A DNA stretch of 64,000 bases from Euwallacea fornicatus (lineage: Eukaryota; Arthropoda; Insecta; Coleoptera; Curculionidae): the NCBI RefSeq assembly GCF_040115645.1, contig NC_089552.1, positions 4,650,001 to 4,714,000 of the forward strand, read 5' to 3'. Under the pieces are notes generated by a model that was given only the letters and a program-made list of their open reading frames with translations, did not search any database and had not been told where the DNA came from. A program made the translations under genes and the position numbers. Positions 23,919 through 35,322 of the stretch are shown here, piece after piece (within the stretch, counting starts at the first letter, position 1; each line of letters opens with the position of its first letter).

Positions 23919-26900
23919 ATGGTATATAATATTTCACTTCACCCTCTCTGAGTTTCTTGGCTCAAAAGAGTATACATTTCAGAGACGAAGTTTCGCCCCA
24001 AGTCAAAAAGGCAAGGGCTCACCTTCTCAAACTTCAAATACGGTGTCCACTGCCTTAAAACCATTTTCTTCACCTTTAACTGGATCAGTGAAAAGAACAA
24101 AAGAATTTTCAAATGACAATCCTAAAGCTAAGTTAAGAAGACCACTGGCAAGTGTTAATAAGGAAAATAAAGAAATTGTATATGTTTCAAATCATGTAAG
24201 TCTCTTTAATAACACCAACCATGTGAAATAAATTATTTGTATAGTCAGTCTAAAGTATTAACCTGATGTGAAGTTAACTCTAAGTATTGAAATTTTTGTT
24301 CGCTCTGGTGTCTTATTAGGAGATGATCAGCGATCCTCTTGGCAATAATCATCAGCTGTCTAATAGTTGTCATTTGAAATATGCAAGATGGATTCATAGT
24401 TTGTCATGAGCTATAAGATATATCATTAAGATTTTTGTATTATATAGACATCAGTATTGTGAAGTGTCATTTTATATTAACTTATCTTACATCTTAATGT
24501 TGCATCTTATGGGTTAAGTTCAGCATTAAGCAAGATTTACTGTCTTAGTAATATAAACAGTAAGAGATAATATTATGACATAAGAAGGTTTAACATTCAT
24601 GATTGATTCTTTAGCATTTATATTGCACATTACTTCAAATCAGATTTATAAATTGGGTGAATATACAAATATACAGGGTGAGTCAGGAAGATCGTGCCAA
24701 ACTTCAGGAGCGTGTTGTACATGAAAAATATATGTAAAAAAATACAAATGTTGTTATCCGATTTTCGTTTGTTTGCAAGTTATAGCGTAAATAAAATTAA
24801 AACATAAAATTAAAAAAATCAATAAATTTCATAAGAAATTCTATAAATTAATATTTGGATATCATAGTAAATGTTCAAAAATATTGCCATTAACTTCTAA
24901 ACATTTTCAGCTTCGTCTATGAAGAGCATTCGTTGCGCTCCTGATTGTTTCATGTCTTCCTTTAATAGGAGCTGCAGCATTTCTAATGTGTTGAATTAGT
25001 GCATCTTGAGTGTCCACTTTTACACTGTACACTTCAGTTTTAAACCAACCCCACAAACAATAGTCTAGTGGTGTGAGGTCTGGAGACCTTGGAGGCCAAC
25101 TAATAGGGCCACCAGGACCAATCCAACATATTAATTTATGGAATTTCTTATGAAATTTATAAATTTTTTTAATTTTATGTTTTAATTTTATTTACGCTAT
25201 AACTTGTAAACAAACGAAAATCGGATAACAACATTTGAGTTTTTTTACATTTATTTTTCATGTACAACACGCTCCTGAAGTTTGGCACGATCCTCCTGAC
25301 TCACCCTGTATATTGTAAGATAACCTTGGTTACAAAGTGGGCAGTTCATCTGTTTAATGTTTTATATTGAATTGATCATCAGTTGTAGAGATTAAACTAT
25401 TATAGACTAAGAGGTAAATGTTTGAATTGTGCTGAATTACATTCAGCATGTAGACATCAGACTGTTTATATAACACAAAATAAGAACCATCACCTATCAG
25501 AGTTAACTGATATCAACCACTACAGAAATCTGCTTTAGATTCTGCCATGTGTACGACAATCAGCTATTTTGGTTTGTTCTATCATAAATGATTTAGCAGG
25601 GTCATGCATAACTAGAGTGAATGAAATGGCAGAGTGGTGTGACTGCAATTTCTTACCCAAAATGCCAGTAGAACGGTCTTATTTTCTTTGGGACTTCAAC
25701 ATTGCAGTGTTCTCCTGCAATACACATATCAGTTTTTTTTTTAATTTTTTAGGAAGAACTCATACAAAAGCTTTCAAAGCCATTTTTATGCCCGATACCT
25801 AATTATGAAGGTTTGCAAACAACCAAAAACTTAGGAATTAGGCGAGCTCAGCCAAAAAGGGCACTGTATGACCCTAATATGCCAAATGCACTAGTGTTGT
25901 ATACTCCACCAGTTCAAACGCAACATGATAAATTAAAGAATGACAAGTTAGTAAAGTTTATGCTATATTTTACTTAAGATAATAGGCCTTGCAATACGAA
26001 TTTAAAATACGTAATCTTCATTTATTGATCCTACATCTCACGCTAAATTAACTTGCGTTCATAACTAGCAGTATTTCTGGCAATTTTTTAAAAATATTAA
26101 TTTTTTTATATGCGTACAAGGCGTTCCAAAAAAATTGCCCAAAGTTTAGGGAGGTTAGAAGGAACATTGCAGTGAACAATTTTTACCTACAAAACCCTAG
26201 TCAAAAATGAGCCGTTTTGACTCTATAGTCGTTTTTGTTCAAAAGATTTCGACATTCAATTTAAGTGGATGGAATAAAACGAAAAAATAAACACTTTTTC
26301 GTTTCTTTAACTTCCTGAGTTGTTGGATTATGCACGTGTTCTTAATGGTGCACAGCATAGAATATAGTTTCAATATGATAATGCATCTGCATATTCTGCC
26401 TATACTGTCGGATCACCTAAACTAACATTTTTATGGGCGGTGGATCGGAAAGAGTAGATGTACCAGAGGCTCGTGCAAAGTCCCAATTTAAGTCCGTTGG
26501 ATTTTAGTCTCTAGGAACACATCAACTTCTTGGTGCATGAAAGTTATATAGTTACTCAAGAGAAATTGTCAAGATGAGTAATGACAGTCCTTTTCGTGCA
26601 GAAAGATCTACATTTGTTACAACGGGTGCATGATTCAGTGATTCAAAAGAGATATTTATAGAACCTGGTTGGGAGACGTTATTTTGTTAATTTGATAATA
26701 ATAATTTTTGTGGTTTATTTTTAATAGAAATGAATTAATATGGAAGTCTTTTAGTGTCAACGAACTAAAATTACGTTTTTGAACAAAAATGCTTCTAGAG
26801 CCAAAACGGTTCATTTTTGACTAGAAGTTTCTCTGCAAAAATTGTTCATCAGAATGTTCCGTATAATCTTCTCAACCTTGACAAAACCTTTTTAAACCAC

Positions 26901-29900
26901 TCAATATATTCATAATAAATTTACCTAAACATTTTTGTAGAGATATACGAGTACATGTCGTGGTCGATCCTGCATTAGGGAATATTTTGAGACCACATCA
27001 GAGAGAGGCGAGTATATTTATTTATTATATATTTTTTATGTTAAGAGTGGTAATGTTACTGTTATTTAAGGAGAAATTTGCGATATACTAAAAATATGTA
27101 TATATCACATTGTAAGTAGTCAGTGTCCAAAGGTTTGCAAACGTATCATAAATCCCAGTTATATGAACATTCGTATTAAATAATGAAAGAGTAATGTAAA
27201 AACAGAGTCCGACATTGGAATGTGTTGATTTAGCTACATATTAGATAATAAAATTGTATTCAAATAATGTAAGAAACATACATTTTGAATACTGTTTACA
27301 TTATAATGGTCTTCCGCTCAAGTTCTATAGGATATCTATGATGTTTCAATTTTAAATTTTAATCAAAGATTAAGCTAGTTACAGTTAGATATAACGTTGA
27401 TATATTTCAATATTCACCAGTTTAACTGCAGGTTGAGCGAGAGTTTGGTGGATGCTCAACTGGAAACTGGGAGAGTAGGTACAGTTTAAAAAGTTTGTTG
27501 TTTCTCAGCGAACTTTATTACCTTTTACACAGTTCTATAAAAAGCGATCTTATGAGATTGAGAACGACTTTTTTGCTATACATATTTCATATATTATTAT
27601 TTAATTTTTAGGGTGTGAAGTTTATGTATGATTGTGTCACCGGCATCCAAATTCCTGACTCATATGGTTGTATAATGGCTGATGAAATGGGTTTAGGAAA
27701 AACGTTGCAATGTATTACTCTTTTGTGGACATTGGTCAGGCAGGGTCCTGAAGCCAAGCCTACTATAAATAAAGGGATAATTGTGTGTCCCAGTAGTCTT
27801 GTGAAAAATTGGTTTAATGAAATAAATAAGGTATGCACGAATGTTATTTAAAGAGAAATATTAAATTATTGTGAATTAAATGTTAATGCAGGGAAATTAA
27901 AATTAAAAATAGGAGGGTTTAATTTGGAATACACTCAAAAGTAGATTACTTCGTAAAAAAGGAAATCGTTTCTATGACATGATCAGCTTTTTTGGATCAT
28001 GCACAAATTAGTTATAAGTTCACGCCGTGTTAAAAAATATTTCAGCGATTTTTGGGATATCACTGCATTAAATGAATATTCAAGGATTGTTTAGAATTTC
28101 CAAAATAAGCAGAGTACCGAAAATGCTTAGAATTTAAAAGAATGTAAATAACTTTTAACCTTTAACTTCCTGTATTATGAAAAAGAAACGCTTGCGAACG
28201 TTTGGTTCTTTAGATTTTTCTCATCCACAAAGTTCCTAACATGATCACATTAACACCTTTATTTTACTCCATAAAATTGTGACTCACCATTTCAGTGGCT
28301 TAACGGTCGATTACCGGCATTAATGATAGATGGCGGAGCTGAAGTAAAAAAAAAAGTTACTCAATTTATGCAAGGACAAGGCAGAATGGCCATACCGGTC
28401 TTGATAATCTCTTACGAGACATTCCGAATGCAGGCTTCAATTTTGCACAGCAGCGAAATTGGTTTAGTTTTGTGCGATGAAGGCCATAGGCAAGTACCTA
28501 CATTTTGAAACAAACCTAAAGAAAATCATCAAGACATCTCAACGCCTAAGTGACGTATAGTTTTTATTTTTAATTGAGAGAAAGTGTTTAGATTGAAGAA
28601 TTGCGAGAATCAAACGTACAGGGCGCTAATGGGACTAAATGCCAAACGAAGAGTTCTTCTCAGTGGTACTCCCATTCAGAACGATCTCTTAGAATACTTT
28701 AGCTTAATTCATTTCGTTAATGAGGGTCTTTTAGGCACTTCTAGCGAATTTAAAAAGAAATACGAAAATATCATTTTGAGAGGTAAAACTCAAGTTTTCC
28801 AATATAAGATGATACTCATCAGAATATTTTTGCAGGTCAAGACTCGACGGCCACACCTGCCGAACGAAGTAAGGCCGTGGAAAAAATCACCGAATTAACA
28901 AACATAGTAAATAAGTGTCTCATTAGGCGCACATCTGCACTTTTAACGAAATATTTGCCCGTGAAATTTGAGATGATCGTGATTTGTCAACTAACTCCTT
29001 ATCAAAAACAATTATATTTAAATTATGTTAATTCTGAAGCGATTAAGCGCAGTATTGTTGACAGTGAATGTGGTGACAGACATACCGGTGTGACACCTCA
29101 AATTTTATCCTCATTTAATCATATTTGATACAATTGACTTTCAGGTGGTACTAGTTCATTAGCCAGCATCACGACTTTAAAAAAATTATGCAATCATCCA
29201 GATTTAATACTGGATAAGATTCTAGAAGGCGGAGAGGGTTTTGAAAAGTCTAAGAATATTTTACCTCCTCAAAAAGGAGAAATGGATGTAAGGCCTGAAC
29301 TATCTTCAAAGATGTTGGTTTTGGATTGTTTCTTGGCTGATTTGAAAGCAAATTATAATGATAAAGTCGTGATAGTATCAAACTGGACTCAAACGTTGGA
29401 TTTGTTTGAGAAATTATGGAGACGAAGGTAATATTTAGTAATTTGCTCCTAAATGTAAGTGAAATAAATATATATACTAGGTGTTCCCTAAATATGCCTC
29501 ACTAATAAGTAACCGCTCTATCTTTGTATACATCGTTACACTTTTAAGTGATATACACTGTAATCGCCATTTCGCACATGGAACCAATATGATAATGGTG
29601 AAATAAGAGTCAAGTATACTAAAGTTTCATTTTCCCATTTGTGGCTTTGGCTTTGTAACTTTATGATATATATTAATAAGTAAAATGTCTTATCTGTTGA
29701 AATCAGTGAATTAATCCAAAATTTGCTTTATCATCCTTAGGGGTTATCAGTATGTTAGGCTAGATGGTACAATGACCATCAAGAAACGTGCCAAGATCGT
29801 AGAAAATTTCAACAATCCTGAGTCTAAAGATTTCATTTTCATGCTGAGTTCCAAAGCAGGAGGTGAGTAGTTCATTATTATAGTTTATTAAACAAGATAA

Positions 29901-32365
29901 TGAGAGCCTTTAAAGTCATAATTTGAAAAAAATTAAATTTCAAAGTTTCAGTAGCTTGAGATAAAAGTTGTTAAGTTATTTACTATTTTTACGAATTCAG
30001 CCTTATTTCAACAATGAGCATTTTAACAAAATAAATTTAACATTCAAGATTTAATAAAATAGATGAATGCACAATGTAAGGTTCATCTCACGGCACACCA
30101 TCTCACATTTCATATACGTTTTATCAAGAGAGCATGTAGCTTTCTAAAAATAAATATATAGCAAATTTAAGAATAATTTATAGGTATGTGTGTATAAGTC
30201 AAATCAATCATACTCAAAATTTAACACAAAAAGGGATCAAGTGTCTATTCAAATTTCATTATATCAGAAAACGTGTTTAGCAGGTAGAGTGGCAACTGTG
30301 ACCTGGTGCATCGTTTATAGTCCACCAGGCGTTCTTCATATTTATTTGATATGTCATAAAATTCGTCAACATTTAATTTTTCATTTCTAAATTTGTACGT
30401 AAAATAATGATGTAAAATCACAAATCGCCAATAATCAAGGCCCTACCGACTTCCTCGAAATTCATGCATTGCTTCGAACTGGGTTATCTCGTATATCGCC
30501 GTGCAGTGTTCTGCTTTGGTGAATATCGGCTCGAGAAAAAGAGATTTATCTCTGGCATATACTAGCCGAAAATAAGGAATCAGCCTTCACCAAAGCTGGT
30601 ACAAAGTTCAGCGAACACCTAAACAGTAAGCTATTAGAGCTACTCGAATCAGGAGGATATGAACTGAAAGAGTAGTAGAAGCAGTGGCAGTAATAGGGTT
30701 TGTTAGGTTACTGCGAAGTGGCGGCAATAAATGAATGATTTCAGGCCGTTCGTGAAATTGAAGGTATTGGCCTTCAATTGTTAAAGGAAGAGAAAAACAA
30801 ATCTAGATATTATTATGTTCGATGTCACGACATCAATAAGAAAAAAACTGGGTCAAGGGTCATTGTGCATCGAAGCGGCCTTTCTGGAAGACTCGTTGAG
30901 TGGATCCGTTTAAACATAATGAGAGTGGGCTTCAAGAATAAAGATAAAAATTACCCCCATTTTTTTTTAAAGGCGGGATGACAGGAAATAAATATTAGGA
31001 CTTTCATATACATAATTTTTGATTGATACATTTTCTATATTAACTGGCTTGTTTTTTTGAAAGATAAAAATTTTCAAAGGACTTAACGCAATTATCTCCC
31101 TATAAAATCGATTGTCACGATCCACTGATTCCTGCTTAAAATGGAAATTGTTTAAATTACATACGAATTTTCATTTTAAATAGATTTTTCCACTTAATGT
31201 TATGGTATATTTGGGAACAACTGACTACTATTTTAAAAGCTATTTAAATTTGGCAATTTGGTCACTTGCCCCCCGTCTAAATTAATTTTTCAAATTGCAT
31301 ATACATGGTATAGATATTCTAGAAAGGTCATTTGGCGTAATGGCCGGTCTTGAGGTGCTCGTTTGAGATAGCGTATGTTAAGTTTAGTGTTATGTAAATA
31401 ATAAAACATGCATTTTTTGAAGATTTCCTTTTTTGTGTGTGAATGATACATGTAAAGAGTTATTAATTTTTTTTTTTTTTGGTAAAAAAACATTTAAACT
31501 GATCATTCATTCTATTAATACCGAAATTATTCAATGACAAAACTTCTGAAGTATTTTTATCACATTTGTTGATGTTTTTTGTTTTCACTAGGTTGTGGCT
31601 TAAATCTAATAGGTGCCAACAGGCTCATAATGTACGATCCAGACTGGAATCCCGCTAATGATGATCAAGCTATGGCTCGAGTCTGGAGAGATGGTCAACA
31701 AAAACCATGTTACATTTATAGATTTTTATCGGTAAAATATAGATATTGCATCCATCAAAACTAGATTTGGATTTACGTTACTTTTAGGCCGGCACAATTG
31801 AAGAAAAAATATTCCAAAGGCAGGCCCATAAGAAGGCGCTTAGCTCCACAATAGTGGATATGAATGAGGAGACCGCAAGGCATTTTAGTGTCGCAGAGTT
31901 GAGAGATCTTTTTAGGTCAGTTTGTGTTCCAATACCTGGAATTGAATCTTAAACACTTAATTTTTTAGATTAGAAAATACGGAAGCTGATACACATACCA
32001 AATTAAAGTGTAAAAATTGCCTGAATAAAATACCAATTAAAAACCCGCCGGAAGATGCAGATTGTACATCAGATTTATCTCAGTGGTATCACTGTTGGGA
32101 TAAGAAAGGACTTGCCGATTCGGTAAAAATTTTGTTTTATATATTACGGCGTTAATAGTTTTCTAGAACTTATCCGTTTAATATCGTTTCTTGATTATTA
32201 AAATTGTTTTAGGTTTTGAAGCAAATTTGGGATATGTGCCAATATATTTCATTCGTTTTCCATCAAAAGTCTGCAAAACAGGAAGTCCAAAAAGTTAAAA
32301 GTTACGATGAAGAAGAAAATGATCCAGATTATAAAGAAAACGATGATTCTGATTATTCCAATTAG
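23919..32365 (+). CDS. RAD54L (okr in Drosophila): RAD54, SWI2/SNF2 DNA translocase of homologous recombination
   Basis: RAD54 uses ATP to translocate on DNA, remodels chromatin and promotes RAD51 strand exchange in the nucleus. Exons: 23919-23921, 23983-24195, 25753-25946, 26941-27007, 27612-27830, 28296-28489, 28592-28782, 28836-29072, 29145-29427, 29741-29862, 31592-31731, 31788-31915, 31969-32122, 32213-32365; about 765 residues (747 in human). Exon 1 is the ATG alone; exon 2 then gives RRSFAPSQ, the conserved N-terminus. Helicase motifs: Walker A DEMGLGKT (K189), DEGH (293-296), SGTPIQND (321-328), SSKAGGCGLNLIG and ARVWRDGQ (603-610). A CxxC-containing region and an acidic tail (EEENDPDYKENDDSD) close the protein. 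The exon 8 donor is uncertain: 29063, 29072 and 29087 all keep frame. Introns 4 and 6 use GC donors. No frameshift or lost catalytic residue. Confidence 0.95.
24672..25310 (-). mobile_element. Internally deleted mariner with about 187-bp terminal inverted repeats
   Basis: In RAD54 intron 2. The left end (24674 on: CAGGGTGAGTCAGGA) and the reverse complement of the right end (to 25308) match almost without gaps for about 187 bp, flanked by TA on both sides. The remaining interior, read on the minus strand, encodes a transposase fragment with WPPRSPDLTPLDYCLWGW, close to the last catalytic-Asp block of the intact element at 37277. The N-terminal two thirds of the gene are gone, so this copy depends on transposase supplied elsewhere. 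Confidence 0.85.
26115..26910 (+). mobile_element. Decayed mariner-like element in RAD54 intron 3
   Basis: An inverted repeat joins 26162-26244 with the reverse complement of about 26770-26855; shared blocks include GAACATT, GAACAATTTTT, CTAGTCAAAAATGA, CCGTTTTG.CTCTA and TTTTTGTTCAAAA. Between them the plus strand reads PNLSPLDFSL, stop, EHINFLVHESYI, a degenerate form of the mariner PDL.PLDF.LW block. The terminal 40-50 bp have diverged, and no target duplication is clear. It belongs to a different lineage from the copy in intron 2. Confidence 0.6.
29470..29720. repeat. Possible MITE end in RAD54 intron 9
   Basis: ACTAGGTGTTCCCTAAATATGCC near 29478 resembles a mariner/MITE left end (TAGGTGT/CCC type). 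No partner end found. Confidence 0.25.
30547..30981 (+). pseudogene. Coding-like debris in RAD54 intron 10, unknown origin
   Basis: Two plus-strand pieces look like former coding sequence: one at about 30541-30675 reading ILAENKESAFTKAGTKFSEH and on to a Gly-Gly-Tyr end before a double stop, and one at about 30743-30981 reading FQAVREIEGIGLQLLKEEKN followed by a basic stretch. They are in different frames and interrupted by stops. Local base composition is less AT-rich than the surrounding intron. I do not recognise the protein; a transposon or captured gene fragment is likely. Confidence 0.35.
31131..31335 (+). repeat. Dispersed repeat, copy A (inverted partner at 55843-56045)
   Basis: Shares with the reverse complement of 55843-56045, in order, CTGCTTAAAAT.GAAAT, TATATTTGGGAAC, CTGACTAC, TTTGGTCACTTGCCCCCC-like and CTAAATTAAT segments. 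The match covers about 200 bp and fades on both sides. It lies just downstream of the coding-like debris in RAD54 intron 10. Confidence 0.65.
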
Positions 32366-32492
32366 TATGCGTTATTTGTTAGTTAAGTACCCCTTTGTTT
32401 GTGTTTTTCTTTAATTATTGAAAATTTTACTATTTTGCTATTTTCCTGTGATAAAAGTTAATTAAATACCTATGCTTTAAATTTTGATAAGT

Positions 32493-32498
32493 AATAAA
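32493..32498 (+). promoter_or_regulatory. Candidate poly(A) signal AATAAA of RAD54
   Basis: Canonical hexamer 128 nt after the RAD54 stop codon; a second AATAAA lies near 32585. Confidence 0.55.
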
Positions 32499-32599
32499 TC
32501 TTATTTTGTATGATACGTTTTGTGCAGAATAATTTGGGATGATCTCTTTTTACTGAATATTGTGTCGTAAATAAGCTCACCATTAAATAAATCATTTCT

Positions 32600-35100
32600 T
32601 TATCTAGAAGTCTCGATTATACAGAATACTACAAAATCTACTTTCAATATTTGAAAATGATGAAATACAAATACAAAAAAATTAAGCAAATGTGCCCGTA
32701 AACCTGTAAAAATTCTTTCTCGATGTTAAGCACCCATCGCCTTTATATTAACTTTTTTTAGAAAACCCTATTATTCGTGAAAAGTGGGAAGTCTTTTTGC
32801 CTGGATATCTCCAAAAATATTCGGAATTTTGCGACTTTATTCAATTTAATCATTTAAATGTTTACATTTGCCTCAATTTGACTAAATCTGTAAATCTACC
32901 GTTTTCCAAATCCTTATCTAATTAGACATGAACTTTGGGTACACTAAATAGGCCATGGGTCATTATAAGTTTTATTTATATTTTTATGTAAAGTTAAAGA
33001 GAAACCCACATATTATTTGTCTAAATAAAACGTACTATGTTTTGAGCAAAACACTGTATACTAGAGCTAGATTCTGTTGCTCTCATAAAAAATTGTTTAT
33101 TTTACGGAATAGCAACGACTACGGTCACACTTGCTGTCGGAAACAACCTTGATATTCCCTTCTCTGTTCCTCAACATCCTCTCCGTTGCTCTAATTGTGA
33201 TTAGCCAGGAGGAAAAACACAGCAAAGTTTCGATTTAATATTTAATCTCAAAACAAAATGTCAATAAGTATCCAGAAAATCTCGCTTATTTACAAAATCG
33301 TTTCATAACCTTTTTACAACGTTGACATCAATGTAACATCAGAACGCTGTCATTTGAGATGCTGTTAAAATTCCCAAGAAACAAATCATTTACACAATAG
33401 TCTTAAGTTCTACACAAACCTTGCGATCCGTACAATATAATGAAATTAAGATTTGTCTGGAAACTGAGTAGTTAATGACACACAACTGGATAGAAGCATT
33501 AATCTCTTTTTTTCTGTAAGCTCACTGTAAAATGTCATTACGGTGGCAGTGCCTTTAACCATTCAGCGTGCCCACAAATGGAATGTGAACAAATATATTA
33601 TTAAATCACCTACACTGCAACAGATCTTATGACAAGTTTGAATTATTCAAAGAAAAGGAACATATGTTACATTCAAATCAGTAAAATTTTGTTTTCACTT
33701 TTTAGCTTCTTGGCTTGCAATGACTCTAGAAGACAGTTAACTTCAAATATTTTCTCCTCAATTATGGTTCGGAATATTTTAATTTGACCAGCAGGATACT
33801 CTAATACTTTACATAACATAACTTCTGTGGTTGTTTCTCTTGTAAATACATATAAGCGAGTAACCTGTTAATCGTCTGTAATATTCACGTTCACTGCCCT
33901 ATTATACCAATTACAAATGTAGACAGTTAACGTCCTATATTACTGTTAATTTAATAGACGGTACACAATGACAATTTTATACCATAATATAATAATAATA
34001 TTGCCATTAAAATGATTACATTATATACGGATATAGATTAACATCAAAATAGAACAGAAAATCCTCAGACATCAAACCGAACTCAAAACGTCATTCTTAA
34101 CCACAAATAAAATATTCATTCTAGTTTTCTAAAAAAACCCCGACCGTAAAAACTTGAGACGAAGACACTGTAATTCGACGACATGTACACATTTTAAATT
34201 TTCCCTAGTTACTTCTAAAATCAGGTTTCGAACTGAGGAACGTTCTACGGCAGTTTTCAATGAAAATGTATTTTGTCTTTCACATGGCTAGGAATAATTA
34301 ACTTTCGGAACCTAAACACTCAGTTCCAACCTAAGATCGAGTAGAGGTATAATGTAATCATTTTAATACTAAATTACCTTAAATATTTTTGATATGCAGT
34401 CGATAAATCATTTAGGAGTCTATCACATTTTAAATAATTTTCATAAAGCCTATATTTACAAGAATGTTACATATCGTTATATCGACTGCATAGAAAAAAA
34501 CCTGTTTACCTTAAAATTGACAAAATACCTACCTCGGATTTAAAATACTTGTTTGAAGAGAGATTAGATGAATTTCCAGGTTAATGATGGCGCAGCCTTT
34601 GTATTAGACCTATGATCAAGAAGTAGATTTTATGAGGTTAAAGTTATTGTTTTGAAAGAAAAATGTTTATATTGGCAAACATTTTTTAAGCAACAAAAAC
34701 ATGTTCATGCAATGTAAACAAGTAAGAGTACTTACCTGGGGTTAGAACTTAATAATACAAAATATCGCGCGAAGCAACATTAGTACGTATACAAGGAGTA
34801 TATCTCTATGTATTTAACATTTATTCTTATGGGGTGGTTTTATATTCCTTTTCTAATGTATTTGCTGCAAGTTACAGACGTCACAGTTGGAGCAAAGGGG
34901 ATTTCACATTCCCAACTTTTCAATATATGTGCAAACTTTTTTTTTTCTGTATTTTTAGTGTTTACACTGATTTTAAGGGGTTTTTGTAAAGTAATGTAAA
35001 CATAAACTTTTAGAAAAAAGGGAGTTGCAGATGACTATATTAGACATACACTTCAATTTAATTAACAAAAAAAACTCGAAGAGCAGCGAAATTAAATCAA
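32600..35100. other. Convergent intergenic region between RAD54 and 4E-T
   Basis: About 2.5 kb of AT-rich sequence between the two 3' ends. The small open frames at 32955-33152 and 34808-34999 have no family signal. No transposon end or array was recognised. Confidence 0.4.
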
Positions 35101-35103
35101 AGT

Positions 35104-35109
35104 TTTATT
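35104..35109 (-). promoter_or_regulatory. Candidate poly(A) signal of 4E-T
   Basis: TTTATT on the plus strand (AATAAA on the minus strand) 214 nt after the 4E-T stop at 35323-35325; none is closer. Confidence 0.5.
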
Positions 35110-35322
35110 ACTCCAACAAAAATCCCGACAGCAAATTATCCTGTACTTAGTCTTAAAAAGACTATCGGAATTACAATAATTACCATGAATAAAACACAAA
35201 AACAAACCCTGAACGCACAAACAAAATCACAAAATAAGCACACAATCCAAAGCCACGTCCATCGCAACGTTAGCCCCGCTCACTTACCGGTTCGGGCCAG
35301 TTTGTCCGTCGAATGACACGCC

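Noticed and set aside
28584..28898. Continuous frame across RAD54 exon 7 into the following intron
   Set aside because: The conserved LRG|QDST junction requires splicing out 28783-28835; the read-through is chance.
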